Shown here piece after piece: positions 27,251-37,074 of a DNA stretch of 64,000 bases (positions within the stretch are counted from its first letter, which is position 1; every line of letters begins with the position of its first letter). The notes below the pieces were generated by a model, which was given only the letters and a program-made list of their open reading frames with translations, did no database searches and had not been told where the DNA came from. The position numbers and the translations under genes were made by a program. The DNA lies in NCBI RefSeq assembly GCF_004339595.1, contig NZ_SMFU01000010.1:1-64000 (forward strand). The letters are read 5' to 3'. Source of the DNA: Marinobacterium mangrovicola. GTDB lineage: Bacteria; Pseudomonadota; Gammaproteobacteria; Pseudomonadales; Balneatricaceae.

Positions 27251-30200
27251 TCAGGACTTGGTCACATTGGGTGGTGTCCGGAACAGATGCACATCCAGCT
27301 GCGGGAAGGCGATCTCGATACCGGCATCCTTGAACAGCTGATCGATGCGATGATTCAGCCCGTCGGTGACCGGAATTCGGTCCTCCATGCGGCTCACATA
27401 GACGCGCAGGTCGAAGTCCAGTGAGCTTTCTCCAAAGGCGCGGAAGTAGGCGCTGGGTTCTGGATCTTCCAGTACTTCGGGGTGCTCCTCGGCGGCCTGG
27501 ATCAGCAGTTCTTTTACCTTCTGTGTATCGCTGCCATAGGCGGCGCCCACGGTCAGTACGATACGGGTGGTGGCGTCGGTCAGAGACCAGTTGATCAACC
27601 GCTCGGTAATAAAGGTCTTGTTCGGAATGATCACTTCCTTGTTATCCCAGTCCACCAGCGTGGTGGCGCGGATCTGGATGCGGGATACATTGCCGGTGAC
27701 ATCGCCAATGGTGACCGTATCGCCGATACGGATCGGTTTTTCGAACAGCAAAATGATGCCTGAGACGAAGTTCGCCACGATCTCCTGCAAACCAAAACCG
27801 AGACCTACACCCAGTGCGGCCACCAGCCATTGCAGTTTGCTCCACTCCAGCCCGAACTGACTCACACCGGACATGGTGCCGACCAGGATCAGGGAGTACT
27901 TCAGCAGCGTGGTGATGGCAAAGTTACTGCCCGGCGTCAGGTTGATATGACGCAGCACCAGCAGTTCGACCAGGCCAGGCAGGTTGTAGGCCGCCAACAG
28001 CGTCAGACCCAGAATCAGCAGGCCGCCGGCAATATCGGCGAGGGTGATCGCTTCAAGCACCTGGCCATCGGGTGTGCTCTGGTAGGTGTTCCACAGGGGG
28101 ACCCGGTCGAGAATATGCAGCGTCGGCAGGGCATCGCCCATGGTTAACCAGAGGCCGAGCACCAACAGGGCGATGCTACTGATTTTGAGTAGTGTACGGG
28201 TCTGCAGCGAGATGGTTTTGAGGTCGTAGTAGTTCTCCTCGACTGGGGCTTCCTCCTCCTGGTTTTCGCGTGCGGCCAGCTGTTCGGCGCGCTTTTCCAG
28301 CGCCTGTTTGAACGCCAGGCGGCGCTCTTCCACCAGCAGCCAGCGAACGCCCAGGCGGTAAAACATGAACACCAGGGCGACCTGCAAAATGACGACTGCG
28401 AAAATCAGCATCAGGAACAGGGCGCCGAACAGGAAACCGGCGAGGCCGAGCCCGAACATCACCAGGTTGAAGCCGATCATACCGCCGATCCAGAGGCGCG
28501 AATCCTGCCACCATCTCGGCTCAGAGGAGAGCTGGTTGAAAGCGTTGCTGGTTTTCCACATTACCCACCAGAATCGGGTCAGCGTCAACGTCAGCAGCAG
28601 AAACAGCAGCCGCCCGCCGGAGGAGAGTAGAGCCTGCTCCTCGATACCATCAGCAATGATCAGTCCGGCCAGTAACGGCAGGCTGACGAAGCAGAGAATC
28701 TGCACCTCCCGGTTGAGAATACGGCAGAGCTGAACCGGGATATCCAGGTGTGCGCTGAGTAGCCCGTACGGTGTGGTCAGCCAGCCACGGATACATTGAG
28801 CAATAAACACAAAAGCTGCGATAACCAGGAGCAGCGGGCTGATCGGGTCGTGCAGCGGGTGTGCCGGGTTGAGGTCACTGTGCAGCAGTAACGCCAGTAC
28901 AGGGATCGGAGCGGCGATGATCGGGGCGCCTACCAGCAGTTTCAGCGTGCGGCTAAAGCGGTCCTGGGTAACGCGGCCGATGTTGTCATGCCAGCGCTCC
29001 CGGTTGGCCTTGAAATAGCGCCGCAGCATCACCGACAGCACAGCTAACAGCAGCGGAATGGCGATAACCAGCCAGAACGGGAGCTGGCCTCGCAGCAGGG
29101 AAATCTCACTGTTGAACTCAGCCAGGCGATCGCGCAGTTGACCCAGTCCCTGAAACAGGTCGCTCAGCCACTGGCCGCTGATCGGGGCGATGGTGGGTTG
29201 CCAGAGCAGGTGCTGATCTACCAGAGTGCGTGCCTGCTGTAACTGCTCATTGATCTGCTGCTGGGTACTGAGCATCTGCGAACGCACATTGATCAGCTGC
29301 TGGCGTGACTGCTGGATCTGCTCCAGCAGACGCACACGGTTTTCCATAATCCGGTCATATTGGTCCAGGGCGTCCTGGTCCAGTGCTTTGACCTCGTCCG
29401 GTGGGTCCGCCTTAAGCTGTTTGGTGTTGAGCAGATCACGGTCGCCGTTCAGCTTGGCGAGGCGCAGGCGGCTGATATCGGCACGGGTCGTTTCCAGGTC
29501 GATGGGGCGGATCAGCTGGCGGGCAAAACGATGCAGATCGGCACTGAGCTGTGGAATATCTAGTTCCAGCTGCTGTTGCACCAGGCGGTAGCGTTCGCCG
29601 ATCTGTGATAGCCGGCTCTCCAGATCGCGCTGACGATTGTTGCTGGTTTCGAGGTCGCGGACCAGCCGGCGCAGAACGTCACTGTCGCTCTGGTTCTGTT
29701 GGCTGACCTTGGCGAGTGGCTCCGGCAGATCGTCCGGTGCAGGCTGAACGCTGGCGAGGGTGCTTTCGAGTTCGTCACGTCTCTGGCGGCCGAGGGCGCT
29801 CTGCATTTTGTCGAGCGCATCCGACAGCTGGCTGACCTTGCGTCGTGCCAGGGCCAGCCTCAGCTGGCTCAGCTCGTTCTCGCCGGGCAGTACCAGCAGT
29901 TCCAGCTCCAGTGTCTGGGCGCGCTTGGCCTGTTCCTGGGTGAGTACCTCTTCCAGGGTACGGCGCGCTTCGCGCAGGTTGTCCGGCAGGTCTGAGCCCA
30001 GGTTCTCCGATGGCGGAGGACTCTGCTTCAGGTGTGCCAGTTCGGCCCGCAGGTTGATCAGCTGCTCGTCGTTCTTCTGTACAGCCTTGTCCAGCTCATC
30101 GCGCAGCTGCTCCTGCTGCACCAATTCTGCCTTGGTCTGGATAACCTGCTGCTCAAGATGGTCTACATCATTAATAGCGGCGCTGAGATCCAGCTCCTGC

Positions 30201-30508
30201 GGCGGCTGGGCGAGCTGGTCGCGCAGCTTCTGCAGCTCTTCAGGCTGGCGGGCGATCTGTTCGTTCAGCGTCTGGGTGCGCTGCTCCAGGTCGTGCAGCG
30301 ATTCTAGGGCGCTCTTGGTTTTTTCATAGGCTTCGCGCAGAGCCTGGGTCGAGGGGCTGGTATCATCCGGCTTCAGCTTTTCCAGCTGTGAGGCGATGGC
30401 GCTGCTGGCGGGGAGTGCCGCCTGGGTGCTGTTGATGCCGGCGAAAATGAACAGTAACAAGCCGAACAGCAGTGAAAGCCCCTGAGTTGGGCGTAACGTG
30501 TTAACCAT
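27251..30508 (-). CDS. mscK: Large mechanosensitive channel, MscK/KefA type
   Basis: Inner-membrane channel of 1085 residues that opens under membrane tension. A signal peptide (cleaved near TQA, residue 30) precedes a long periplasmic coiled-coil region (about 35-450, rich in Q, L, E, R). About ten transmembrane helices follow, then the MscS core: the pore helix and the block VGLGFGLQEIVANFVSG, then KPIRIGDTVTIGDVTG and VIIPNKTFITERLINWSL. Total size and the N-terminal domain place it with MscK/MscM, not MscS. It is transcribed alone, divergent from a hydrolase gene. Confidence 0.93.
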   Translation of the reverse strand: MVNTLRPTQGLSLLFGLLLFIFAGINSTQAALPASSAIASQLEKLKPDDTSPSTQALREAYEKTKSALESLHDLEQRTQTLNEQIARQPEELQKLRDQLAQPPQELDLSAAINDVDHLEQQVIQTKAELVQQEQLRDELDKAVQKNDEQLINLRAELAHLKQSPPPSENLGSDLPDNLREARRTLEEVLTQEQAKRAQTLELELLVLPGENELSQLRLALARRKVSQLSDALDKMQSALGRQRRDELESTLASVQPAPDDLPEPLAKVSQQNQSDSDVLRRLVRDLETSNNRQRDLESRLSQIGERYRLVQQQLELDIPQLSADLHRFARQLIRPIDLETTRADISRLRLAKLNGDRDLLNTKQLKADPPDEVKALDQDALDQYDRIMENRVRLLEQIQQSRQQLINVRSQMLSTQQQINEQLQQARTLVDQHLLWQPTIAPISGQWLSDLFQGLGQLRDRLAEFNSEISLLRGQLPFWLVIAIPLLLAVLSVMLRRYFKANRERWHDNIGRVTQDRFSRTLKLLVGAPIIAAPIPVLALLLHSDLNPAHPLHDPISPLLLVIAAFVFIAQCIRGWLTTPYGLLSAHLDIPVQLCRILNREVQILCFVSLPLLAGLIIADGIEEQALLSSGGRLLFLLLTLTLTRFWWVMWKTSNAFNQLSSEPRWWQDSRLWIGGMIGFNLVMFGLGLAGFLFGALFLMLIFAVVILQVALVFMFYRLGVRWLLVEERRLAFKQALEKRAEQLAARENQEEEAPVEENYYDLKTISLQTRTLLKISSIALLVLGLWLTMGDALPTLHILDRVPLWNTYQSTPDGQVLEAITLADIAGGLLILGLTLLAAYNLPGLVELLVLRHINLTPGSNFAITTLLKYSLILVGTMSGVSQFGLEWSKLQWLVAALGVGLGFGLQEIVANFVSGIILLFEKPIRIGDTVTIGDVTGNVSRIQIRATTLVDWDNKEVIIPNKTFITERLINWSLTDATTRIVLTVGAAYGSDTQKVKELLIQAAEEHPEVLEDPEPSAYFRAFGESSLDFDLRVYVSRMEDRIPVTDGLNHRIDQLFKDAGIEIAFPQLDVHLFRTPPNVTKS

Positions 30509-30593
30509 ATGAGTGAACAGCTCCCTTGAGACAGCGTAACGGAAGAGTACCTTTATCTATTGTGGTCGAGCCGAGAGGGATAGGGAAGCAGCC

Positions 30594-31586
30594 ATGAGCG
30601 ACTATAGCCTGAATATCCCGTCGCCCGGGTTTGACGCTGCCGGGGTCAGAGCCTGTCTGGCTGATCAGCTTGAGCCACCAGCGGCAGAGCCCCAGTTGGC
30701 GGCCTACCTGGCCTGTTACAACCTCAGTGACCTGGCGGAACGTGCCGATTACGCGATAGGTCGCCTGGAGCTGGCAGGCACAGAACTGGTGGTACAGCGT
30801 TTCTTTCAGCCGGTTTGCGCCAAAGGAACCGTGTTGCTGGTGCATGGCTACATGGACCACGCAGGTCTGACCCGTCCTCTGCTGGAGCGGTTGTTTCAAC
30901 AGGGCTGGAATCTGGTGATCTACGACCTTCCCGGACATGGACTCTCCGCGGGCGAACCTCATGATGTGGACGATTTCTTTCGCTATACGGATCAGCTTGC
31001 CGCATTGGTGCGGCAACTGCGCGCCGAGCTCTCTCATCCATTGAGCCTGGTGGGACACAGTACCGGTGGCGCCATTATCCTGACGCTGCTGCTGCGCGAG
31101 ACCGGGCTGACATCGGCCGAGCTGAATCGACCCGTGCTGTTGGCGCCTCTGGTCAGGCCGACACAGTGGCGCAGCATCCGCTTTAAATACCGCTGGCTGA
31201 GTCCCTGGCTCAAGCGGGTGAAGCGGTTCTATCAGACCAACTCCCATGACCCGGAGTTCCTGCGGTTTATCCAGTCCGGTGATCCTCTGCAGCACGCATG
31301 GATCTCTGTGGGTTGGGTTGGCGCCATGCTGACCTGGATAAACTGGGTGGAGGGGCACAGCCCCAGTGCCTGGCGTCCACTGGTGCTCCAGGGCAGTGAG
31401 GATACGACGGTGGAGTGGCGGCATAACCTGGGCGTACTGAAAGCGCTGTTTCCGCAGGGTGAACAGAGAGTTATCGAGGAGGCCCGACATCATCTGATCA
31501 ACGAGGCAGACCCTTGGCGGAGCGAGGTATTTGACCAGCTGCAGGCATTTCTGGAGGCGGAAATAAAAACGCCCGGCACTTTCTAA
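30594..31586 (+). CDS. Alpha/beta hydrolase, lysophospholipase-like
   Basis: Serine hydrolase of 330 residues. The nucleophile is Ser156 in VGHSTGGA, the oxyanion-hole motif is VHGYMDH near residue 85, and the catalytic acid and histidine are likely in LQGSEDTTVEW and EEARHHLINE. The order and spacing match the serine aminopeptidase S33/monoacylglycerol lipase group. There is no signal peptide, so it is probably cytosolic. The substrate is not predictable. The stop codon lies within the loop of the serA terminator on the other strand. Confidence 0.87.
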   Translation: MSDYSLNIPSPGFDAAGVRACLADQLEPPAAEPQLAAYLACYNLSDLAERADYAIGRLELAGTELVVQRFFQPVCAKGTVLLVHGYMDHAGLTRPLLERLFQQGWNLVIYDLPGHGLSAGEPHDVDDFFRYTDQLAALVRQLRAELSHPLSLVGHSTGGAIILTLLLRETGLTSAELNRPVLLAPLVRPTQWRSIRFKYRWLSPWLKRVKRFYQTNSHDPEFLRFIQSGDPLQHAWISVGWVGAMLTWINWVEGHSPSAWRPLVLQGSEDTTVEWRHNLGVLKALFPQGEQRVIEEARHHLINEADPWRSEVFDQLQAFLEAEIKTPGTF

Positions 31587-31597
31587 GGCCGGGCGTT
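31565..31597 (-). terminator. Intrinsic terminator of serA, overlapping the hydrolase 3' end
   Basis: AACGCCCGGC (31568-31577) pairs with GCCGGGCGTT (31588-31597). On the minus strand the stem is followed by TTTTTATTT. The hydrolase stop codon (31584-31586) sits in the loop, so one element serves the serA end inside the neighbouring gene. Confidence 0.85.
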
Positions 31598-31617
31598 CAG
31601 AGTCACGGGATAACCGA

Positions 31618-32853
31618 TTAGAACAGGCGGCGGCAGCGGATGGTGCCGTCGATTTCGCTCAGTTTTTCCAGCGCGACGTGGGAGTAGTCGGCATCAACAT
31701 CGATGACCACGTAACCGACAGTCTCGTTGGTCTGCAGGTACTGACCGGAGATGTTGATATCGTTGTCTGAGAAAACGTTGTTGATCTTCGACAGCACGCC
31801 TGGGATGTTCTGGTGAACGTGCAGAATACGGTGAGACTGCGGGTGCTCCGGCAGTGCCACTTCCGGGAAGTTGACGGAAGTGATGGAAGAACCGTTGTCG
31901 CTGTACTTGGCCAGCTTCTCGGCAACTTCGTAGCCGATGTTTTCCTGGGCTTCCATGGTGGAGCCACCCACGTGCGGGGTCAGGATAACATTGTCGAATT
32001 CACGCAGCGGGCTGATGAACTCGTCATCGTTGCTGCGCGGTTCAACCGGGAATACGTCCACGGCGGCGCCCAGCAGTTTGCCGCTATCCAGCGCAGCGCA
32101 GAGTGCTTCGATATCCACCACGGTGCCACGGGCTGCGTTGAGGAAGATGGCGCCATCTTTCATCTGCTCGAACTGCACCTGGCCCATCATGTTCTGGGTA
32201 GAGGCGGTTTCCGGAACGTGCAGGGTGATGATGTCGCACATGCCGAGCAGTTCAGCCATGGAGCTGACCTGGGTGGCGTTACCCAGCGGCAGCTTGGTGA
32301 TGACGTCGTAGAAGTAGACATGCATTCCCAGGCCTTCGGCCAGTACGCTCAGCTGGGAGCCGATGCTGCCGTAGCCAACGATACCCAGCTTCTTGCCGCG
32401 GATCTCATAGGAGTTCTTCGCGCTTTTCTGCCAGATGCCGCGATGGGCTTTGGCGCTCTTCTCGGCTACGCCGCGCAGCAGGATGATCGATTCGGCAAGC
32501 ACCAGTTCCGCCACGGAGCGGGTGTTGGAGTAAGGCGCGTTGAATACGGCGATACCGGCCTGAGTAGCTGCCTTCAGGTCAACCTGGTTGGTGCCGATGC
32601 AGAAACAGCCAACAGCAACCAGCTTCTCGGCGGCTGCGAACACCTTCTCGGTCAGCTGGGTACGCGAGCGAATACCGATGAAATGCACATCTTTGATGCG
32701 CTCGATCAGCTCCTCTTCAGGCAGGGAGCCGGTGTGGTATTCGATATTGGTGTAGCCCTGGGCATTCAGCGTGTCGACCGCTGACTGGTGCACGCCCTCC
32801 AGCAGCAGGATCTTGATCTTGCTCTTATCGAGGGAGGTGGATTTGCTCTTCAT
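31618..32853 (-). CDS. serA: D-3-phosphoglycerate dehydrogenase
   Basis: First step of serine synthesis: 3-phosphoglycerate to 3-phosphohydroxypyruvate with NAD+. The 411-residue protein is the size of the E. coli enzyme. The NAD motif GYGSIGSQLSVLAEGLG is near residue 160, catalytic Arg/Glu/His lie in NAARGTVVDI, VEPRSND and LTPHVGGST, and a C-terminal ACT domain (from about residue 335, HVHQNIPGVLSKINNVFSD) should bind serine for feedback inhibition. ATG 32851-32853 is chosen over an in-frame ATG at 32949. Confidence 0.96.
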   Translation of the reverse strand: MKSKSTSLDKSKIKILLLEGVHQSAVDTLNAQGYTNIEYHTGSLPEEELIERIKDVHFIGIRSRTQLTEKVFAAAEKLVAVGCFCIGTNQVDLKAATQAGIAVFNAPYSNTRSVAELVLAESIILLRGVAEKSAKAHRGIWQKSAKNSYEIRGKKLGIVGYGSIGSQLSVLAEGLGMHVYFYDVITKLPLGNATQVSSMAELLGMCDIITLHVPETASTQNMMGQVQFEQMKDGAIFLNAARGTVVDIEALCAALDSGKLLGAAVDVFPVEPRSNDDEFISPLREFDNVILTPHVGGSTMEAQENIGYEVAEKLAKYSDNGSSITSVNFPEVALPEHPQSHRILHVHQNIPGVLSKINNVFSDNDINISGQYLQTNETVGYVVIDVDADYSHVALEKLSEIDGTIRCRRLF

Positions 32854-33036
32854 CTGCAACGGGTTCCTAACTTTCGCCAAAAATGTCGGCTGGTGGTAAG
32901 AAAGCGCCGCATTGTAGCACAAGCCCTTGAATATAGGTGTGCTAGGCAAGCCAGTGTTGCGGAAAAATTCTCAGCTGATCTTGAAAGGATTTGGAGAGAG
33001 GCCGACGCGAGGCGTCGGCCGGAAGAGGCCGCCGAC

Positions 33037-33318
33037 TCAGCTGTAGAAGCAGAGGTAAGCGGTGGTTTTGCTGACCTTGAGGTCGAAGGAGAGCCCGGCA
33101 GCGATGCTGAACTCGGTTCCGGCGGGGAACGGCTGCCAGTCACTGCTGCCCGGCAGGCGCACGACCAGTTCACCGCAGGTCACTTTCATCAGTTCATTCT
33201 GGCTGGTGCTGAAAGTGTATTCGCCCGGCGCCATCACACCGGAGGTGACCGGGCCGTCCGGGCCTTCAAATGCGATCGACATTACCTTGCCGTCGAAATA
33301 CTCGTTTGTACTCAGCAT
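33037..33318 (-). CDS. ppnP: Pyrimidine/purine nucleoside phosphorylase (DUF1255, YaiE)
   Basis: Small cupin-fold phosphorylase of 93 residues that cleaves nucleosides with phosphate. The sequence matches the family throughout: NEYFDGKVMSIAFEG, GVMAPGEYTFST, LMKVTCGEL and FPAGTEFSIAAGLSFDLKV. The start is ATG 33316-33318; the longer in-frame reading is unsupported. It lies between serA and a LysR gene on the same strand as both, with its own short upstream gap. Confidence 0.92.
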   Translation of the reverse strand: MLSTNEYFDGKVMSIAFEGPDGPVTSGVMAPGEYTFSTSQNELMKVTCGELVVRLPGSSDWQPFPAGTEFSIAAGLSFDLKVSKTTAYLCFYS

Positions 33319-33370
33319 CAACGCTATCTCCGTAAAAAAAGAGGCATAATAGTGACATATTGTCGATCTG

Positions 33371-34249
33371 TCATGTGTGGGCCTGATCCAGCAGAAAGTC
33401 GACAAAGGCACGGTTGGCCCGGGAAAGGTAACCCTCCTTGCGCCAGGCGATGGAAAGATCCAGCCAGACCTGCTGCTCGAAGGGGCGGGCCACCAGATCC
33501 GAGGCGTCGGAGATCGCCATCTCCAGCAGTGTGGAGATAGAAAAACCCTGGCGCACGATCTGCTTGATTAAAGGTAGCAGGTTCGTCTCGAAACCGATCT
33601 TCGGATCGTAGTTGTACTCCTTGGCCAGACGGTCGAGCACCTCGCGGTGGAAATACCCCTCCTTGAACACCACCAGATCCTCATGGAAAAACTGCTCGTA
33701 GGTCACATGTTCCTGTTGGGCCAGGGAGTGCTCTACGGGCAGTATCGCCATCATCTGCTCACGCAGAAAAACATGGCTTTCCAGCTCTTCCGGCGGTCTG
33801 TCGCTGACGATTACACCCATATCGATCTCGCCTTCGGACAGCATCTGCTGGATCTTGCGGGTGCCCGATTCGATCACCGTGAGCTGCAGATTAGGATAGC
33901 GGTGGCGAAAGGCCATCAGAATCGGCGGGAAATAGTAGGAGCCGAGCATGCTCGGTACACCGATACGCACTTCGCCACGCTTCAGACCGTGGATCTCGCG
34001 CATCTCCAGCTCCGCATCGGCGGTGGCCTGAACAATGCGGCGGGCATGCTGCAACAGCACCCGGCCCTCATCGGTGAGTTCTATACTGCGCTCACGGCGG
34101 TGGAACAGATTCAGCTCCAGGCTCTGCTCCAGTTTACGCACCGCCATGCTCACCGCAGGTTGGGCCACATGCAGCTTGCGGGCGGCGGCGGTAAAGCCGT
34201 TGGCATCGACCACAGCGAGGAAGTAACGCAGCGCTTTAATATCAAGCAT
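33371..34249 (-). CDS. LysR-family transcriptional regulator
   Basis: Regulator of 292 residues with an N-terminal helix-turn-helix (residues about 18-40, FTAAARKLHVAQPAVSMAVRK) and an effector domain from about 90. It is divergent from an MFS efflux gene 97 bases away, whose intergenic region is an AT-rich dyad (ATAATAATTATATATTTTTATTAT spans about 34268-34292, overlapping both promoters). It probably controls the transporter and the FAH-family gene behind it. The effector is unknown. Confidence 0.9.
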   Translation of the reverse strand: MLDIKALRYFLAVVDANGFTAAARKLHVAQPAVSMAVRKLEQSLELNLFHRRERSIELTDEGRVLLQHARRIVQATADAELEMREIHGLKRGEVRIGVPSMLGSYYFPPILMAFRHRYPNLQLTVIESGTRKIQQMLSEGEIDMGVIVSDRPPEELESHVFLREQMMAILPVEHSLAQQEHVTYEQFFHEDLVVFKEGYFHREVLDRLAKEYNYDPKIGFETNLLPLIKQIVRQGFSISTLLEMAISDASDLVARPFEQQVWLDLSIAWRKEGYLSRANRAFVDFLLDQAHT

Positions 34250-34346
34250 AACGACTCCTTATCGTATCGATAATAATTATATATTTTTATTATGAGATCG
34301 CGATCCCTATCCTAGCTGCAGTCATCCGAACCTGTGGGGAATAAGC

Positions 34347-35540
34347 ATGATCGAACTGGGACATCCGACATTCTGGCGCGCGACTCTGGCCCTCTGTCTC
34401 GGCTCCTTCATGATCTTTGCCAATGTCTATGTGACCCAGCCGCTGCTGCCGATGCTGGCGCAGGATTTCAATGTATCGCCGCTGCTGGCGGGCTGGACCT
34501 TCACCGTCACCACGCTGATGCTGGGCCTGTCGCTGCTGCTGTACGGGCCGCTCTCCGATGCGCTTGGCCGCCGCGGCATCATGCTGCTGACCATGGCTGG
34601 TGCGACCCTGACCACCTGCTCGCTCTCCTTCGTGAATGACTACACCTCACTGGTGGTGCTGCGTGCGCTGCAGGGCTTTTTCCTCGGCGGTCTGCCTGCG
34701 ATTGCTATCGCCTACATGGGCGACGAGTTCACCAAACCCGCGGTGGCAGTGGCGGTGGGGCTTTATATCTCCGGCAACAGCCTGGGTGGCATCGGTGGCC
34801 GCTTGATCGGTGGCTTTGTCGGCGAGTGGCTGGGCTGGAACAGCGCCTTTATGGTGATGAGTGTCGTCAGCCTGGTCTGTCTGGCCGTGTTTGCCATTGC
34901 GCTGCCCAAGTCCGAGCATTTCAAACCGCAGCGGCTGCATCCCGGGCGGATGCTGAAAGACCTGGGCAGCCATCTGCGCAACCCGATGCTGGTGATGGCC
35001 TATATCATCGGCGGGCTCAACTTCTTTATCTTCGTGAACCAGTACAGCTACATCACCTTCGTGCTCTCCGACGAGCCCTATAATCTGTCATCGGCTTTCC
35101 TTGGTATGCTGTTTTTGACCTATCTGACCGGCACCTTCGGTTCGGCAATCTCCGGCAAGGTGGCGATGCGGTTGGCGCAGCCCTGGTGTATGGCGCTGGG
35201 AATTATGATTTTGATGGCCGGCTCGCTGTTGACCCTGTCACACAGCCTGGTGCTGATCATTGCAGGCTTCTTCGCCAACAGTTTCGGTTTCTTTTTCGCT
35301 CACTCCAGTGCCAGCAGTTGGGTCAGTCATAATGCGACTCACGCCAAGGCCAGTGCCTCATCGCTCTATCTGGTGTTCTATTATCTGGGTGCCAGCAGCG
35401 GCGGTTTCTACCTGCATCCGTTTTGGGAGCATTCCGGCTGGCCGGGGGTGATTGTCGGCTCGCTGCTGGTGCTGTCCGTAACGCTGGCCTGCTCCTGCTG
35501 GCTGGGGTTGCGTAACCGGGCGGTGCTGGCTGCAGCGTAA
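34347..35540 (+). CDS. MFS transporter, YnfM-like drug:proton antiporter family
   Basis: Twelve-helix inner-membrane transporter of 397 residues. The motif between helices 2 and 3 is YGPLSDALGRRGIM, the standard MFS signature A. The N-terminus (FANVYVTQPLLPMLAQDF) and C-terminal half (FFAHSSASSWVSHNATHAKASASSLYLVFYYLG, in part) resemble E. coli YnfM. It is divergent from a LysR regulator and followed 48 bases later by a FAH-family gene. The substrate is unknown; efflux is the usual direction. Confidence 0.9.
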   Translation: MIELGHPTFWRATLALCLGSFMIFANVYVTQPLLPMLAQDFNVSPLLAGWTFTVTTLMLGLSLLLYGPLSDALGRRGIMLLTMAGATLTTCSLSFVNDYTSLVVLRALQGFFLGGLPAIAIAYMGDEFTKPAVAVAVGLYISGNSLGGIGGRLIGGFVGEWLGWNSAFMVMSVVSLVCLAVFAIALPKSEHFKPQRLHPGRMLKDLGSHLRNPMLVMAYIIGGLNFFIFVNQYSYITFVLSDEPYNLSSAFLGMLFLTYLTGTFGSAISGKVAMRLAQPWCMALGIMILMAGSLLTLSHSLVLIIAGFFANSFGFFFAHSSASSWVSHNATHAKASASSLYLVFYYLGASSGGFYLHPFWEHSGWPGVIVGSLLVLSVTLACSCWLGLRNRAVLAAA

Positions 35541-35588
35541 AACTGGCGTATCATGCCGGGATCGATCTGTATCCAAAGGGAGAAGCTC

Positions 35589-36251
35589 ATGAGTTATCAA
35601 CACAGCCTGGCAGATGGCTCCGCGCTGAGTCTGCCGGTGGGCAAGGTGGTCTGTATCGGCCGCAACTACGCTGAGCACGCAAAGGAACTGAACAATGAGG
35701 TTCCCACGGAGCCGCTGCTGTTTATTAAGCCGGCCAGCGCCATCGTACCGATGGATACGCCGATCACCGTGCCCCGCGAGCGCGGCGAAGTGCACTTTGA
35801 GACCGAGCTGGCGATCCTGATCGGCGAGCGCATGACCGATGTGGATGAGCAGGCGGCGCAGCACGGTATCGCCGGTATCGGCCTGGCGCTGGACCTGACC
35901 CTGCGGGAGCTGCAGAGTGAACTCAAAAGTAAGGGCCATCCCTGGGAGCGGGCCAAGGCGTTTGACGGTTCCTGCCCGGTTTCCCCTTTCCTCACGCCTG
36001 CCACCGTAGGCGACCTGAATGATGTGCAGATTCGCCTGACGGTGGATGGTGATGTTCGCCAGGATGGTAATTCCGCCCAGATGATCACGCCGATCCTCAA
36101 ACTGATCAGCCACGCCAGCAAGTGGTTCACCCTGGAACCGGGTGACGTCATTCTAACCGGTACTCCTGCCGGCGTCGGCGAACTTAAGGTCGGTGACAAA
36201 CTCTGCGTCGAGATCGTCGACCTGCTGCGGATCGAAACCGAAGCGAAATGA
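35589..36251 (+). CDS. Fumarylacetoacetate hydrolase family protein (YcgM/FAHD1 type)
   Basis: Metal-dependent enzyme of 220 residues. The family opening KVVCIGRNYAEHAKELNNEVP is near residue 20, metal ligands are Glu-x-Glu in HFETELAIL and Asp in GLALDLTLRELQ, and the block PGDVILTGTPAGVG is near residue 195. Relatives act as acylpyruvate hydrolases or oxaloacetate tautomerases. An in-frame ATG at 35553 is rejected for ATG 35589, which follows GGGAGAAG. It overlaps the next gene by ATGA. Confidence 0.9.
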   Translation: MSYQHSLADGSALSLPVGKVVCIGRNYAEHAKELNNEVPTEPLLFIKPASAIVPMDTPITVPRERGEVHFETELAILIGERMTDVDEQAAQHGIAGIGLALDLTLRELQSELKSKGHPWERAKAFDGSCPVSPFLTPATVGDLNDVQIRLTVDGDVRQDGNSAQMITPILKLISHASKWFTLEPGDVILTGTPAGVGELKVGDKLCVEIVDLLRIETEAK

Positions 36252-37006
36252 CCCGAGGCAGCGGCTGGCTGCTTCTCCTGCTGTTCTGCCCGCTTTTGGC
36301 GGACGCTCAGCCGGGTTGGCAGCGGCCGGGCTACATTGTCGATAGCCTGATCGAAGTGGCATTGCGCTCGGAGTACGGTCGTGACCCCATGCGACTGCGA
36401 AAGTGGACCGAACCGGTCAGGGTGCACGTGGATCATCGTGTGGGTGATCCGGCGCTGCATAACGAGCTGGTCGACGCCCAGTTGTCACAGCTGGCCGATA
36501 TAACCGGTCATTCAATACGCCGGGTTAGCGGCGCTGGCAATGTGGATCTTGTTCTGCTGCGACAGAGTGATCTGGCCGTCTTCTGGCGGCAGCGTGCCGG
36601 AGAACCGGTACCGGGAGGCGCGCTCTGTTTAGCCCGGATCTGGGTCGATGAGCAGAGTCGCATCCAGCGGGCGCTGATTGCCATTCCCGTGGATCGAGCC
36701 CGTGAGCGCGGGCGGCTGGTGAGCTGTATTGTCGAAGAGCTGACCCAGATCCTCGGCCTGCCTAATGACTCCGAAAAGGTCTTCCCCTCCATCTTTAATG
36801 ACAAGTCCACCGACCAGCTGCTCAGCGGTCTGGATTTGGTGTTGTTACGTCTGCTTTATGATCCAAGGCTTGAGCCCGGCATGGGGCCGGACGCCGTGCG
36901 CAGCCACGCAAAAACGGTTCTCGCAGAACTGACTGCCAGCGGTGTGGTCGATAAAGCGGATACATGGGTACGAAAGGGCGCCATGTATCGCCTGATGGGT
37001 TATTGA
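36248..37006 (+). CDS. Secreted DUF2927 protein
   Basis: Exported protein of 252 residues with a signal peptide cleaved near ADA (about residue 20). The rest is a DUF2927-type domain: RVHVDHRV near residue 58, SCIVEELTQILGLPND near 160, SIFNDKSTDQLLSGLDLVLLRLLYDPRL (in part) near 180, and EPGMGPD. The EE-x2-Q...G pattern is reminiscent of zinc peptidase helices but lacks HExxH, so I make no enzymatic claim. The start overlaps the FAH gene stop, implying co-transcription. Confidence 0.85.
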   Translation: MTRGSGWLLLLLFCPLLADAQPGWQRPGYIVDSLIEVALRSEYGRDPMRLRKWTEPVRVHVDHRVGDPALHNELVDAQLSQLADITGHSIRRVSGAGNVDLVLLRQSDLAVFWRQRAGEPVPGGALCLARIWVDEQSRIQRALIAIPVDRARERGRLVSCIVEELTQILGLPNDSEKVFPSIFNDKSTDQLLSGLDLVLLRLLYDPRLEPGMGPDAVRSHAKTVLAELTASGVVDKADTWVRKGAMYRLMGY

Positions 37007-37074
37007 GCCGGACACTTCGGCTGCATGCTGGCATACTGCCGGCAATCAAGTTTACTCAGCCATAAGGAGAGACG

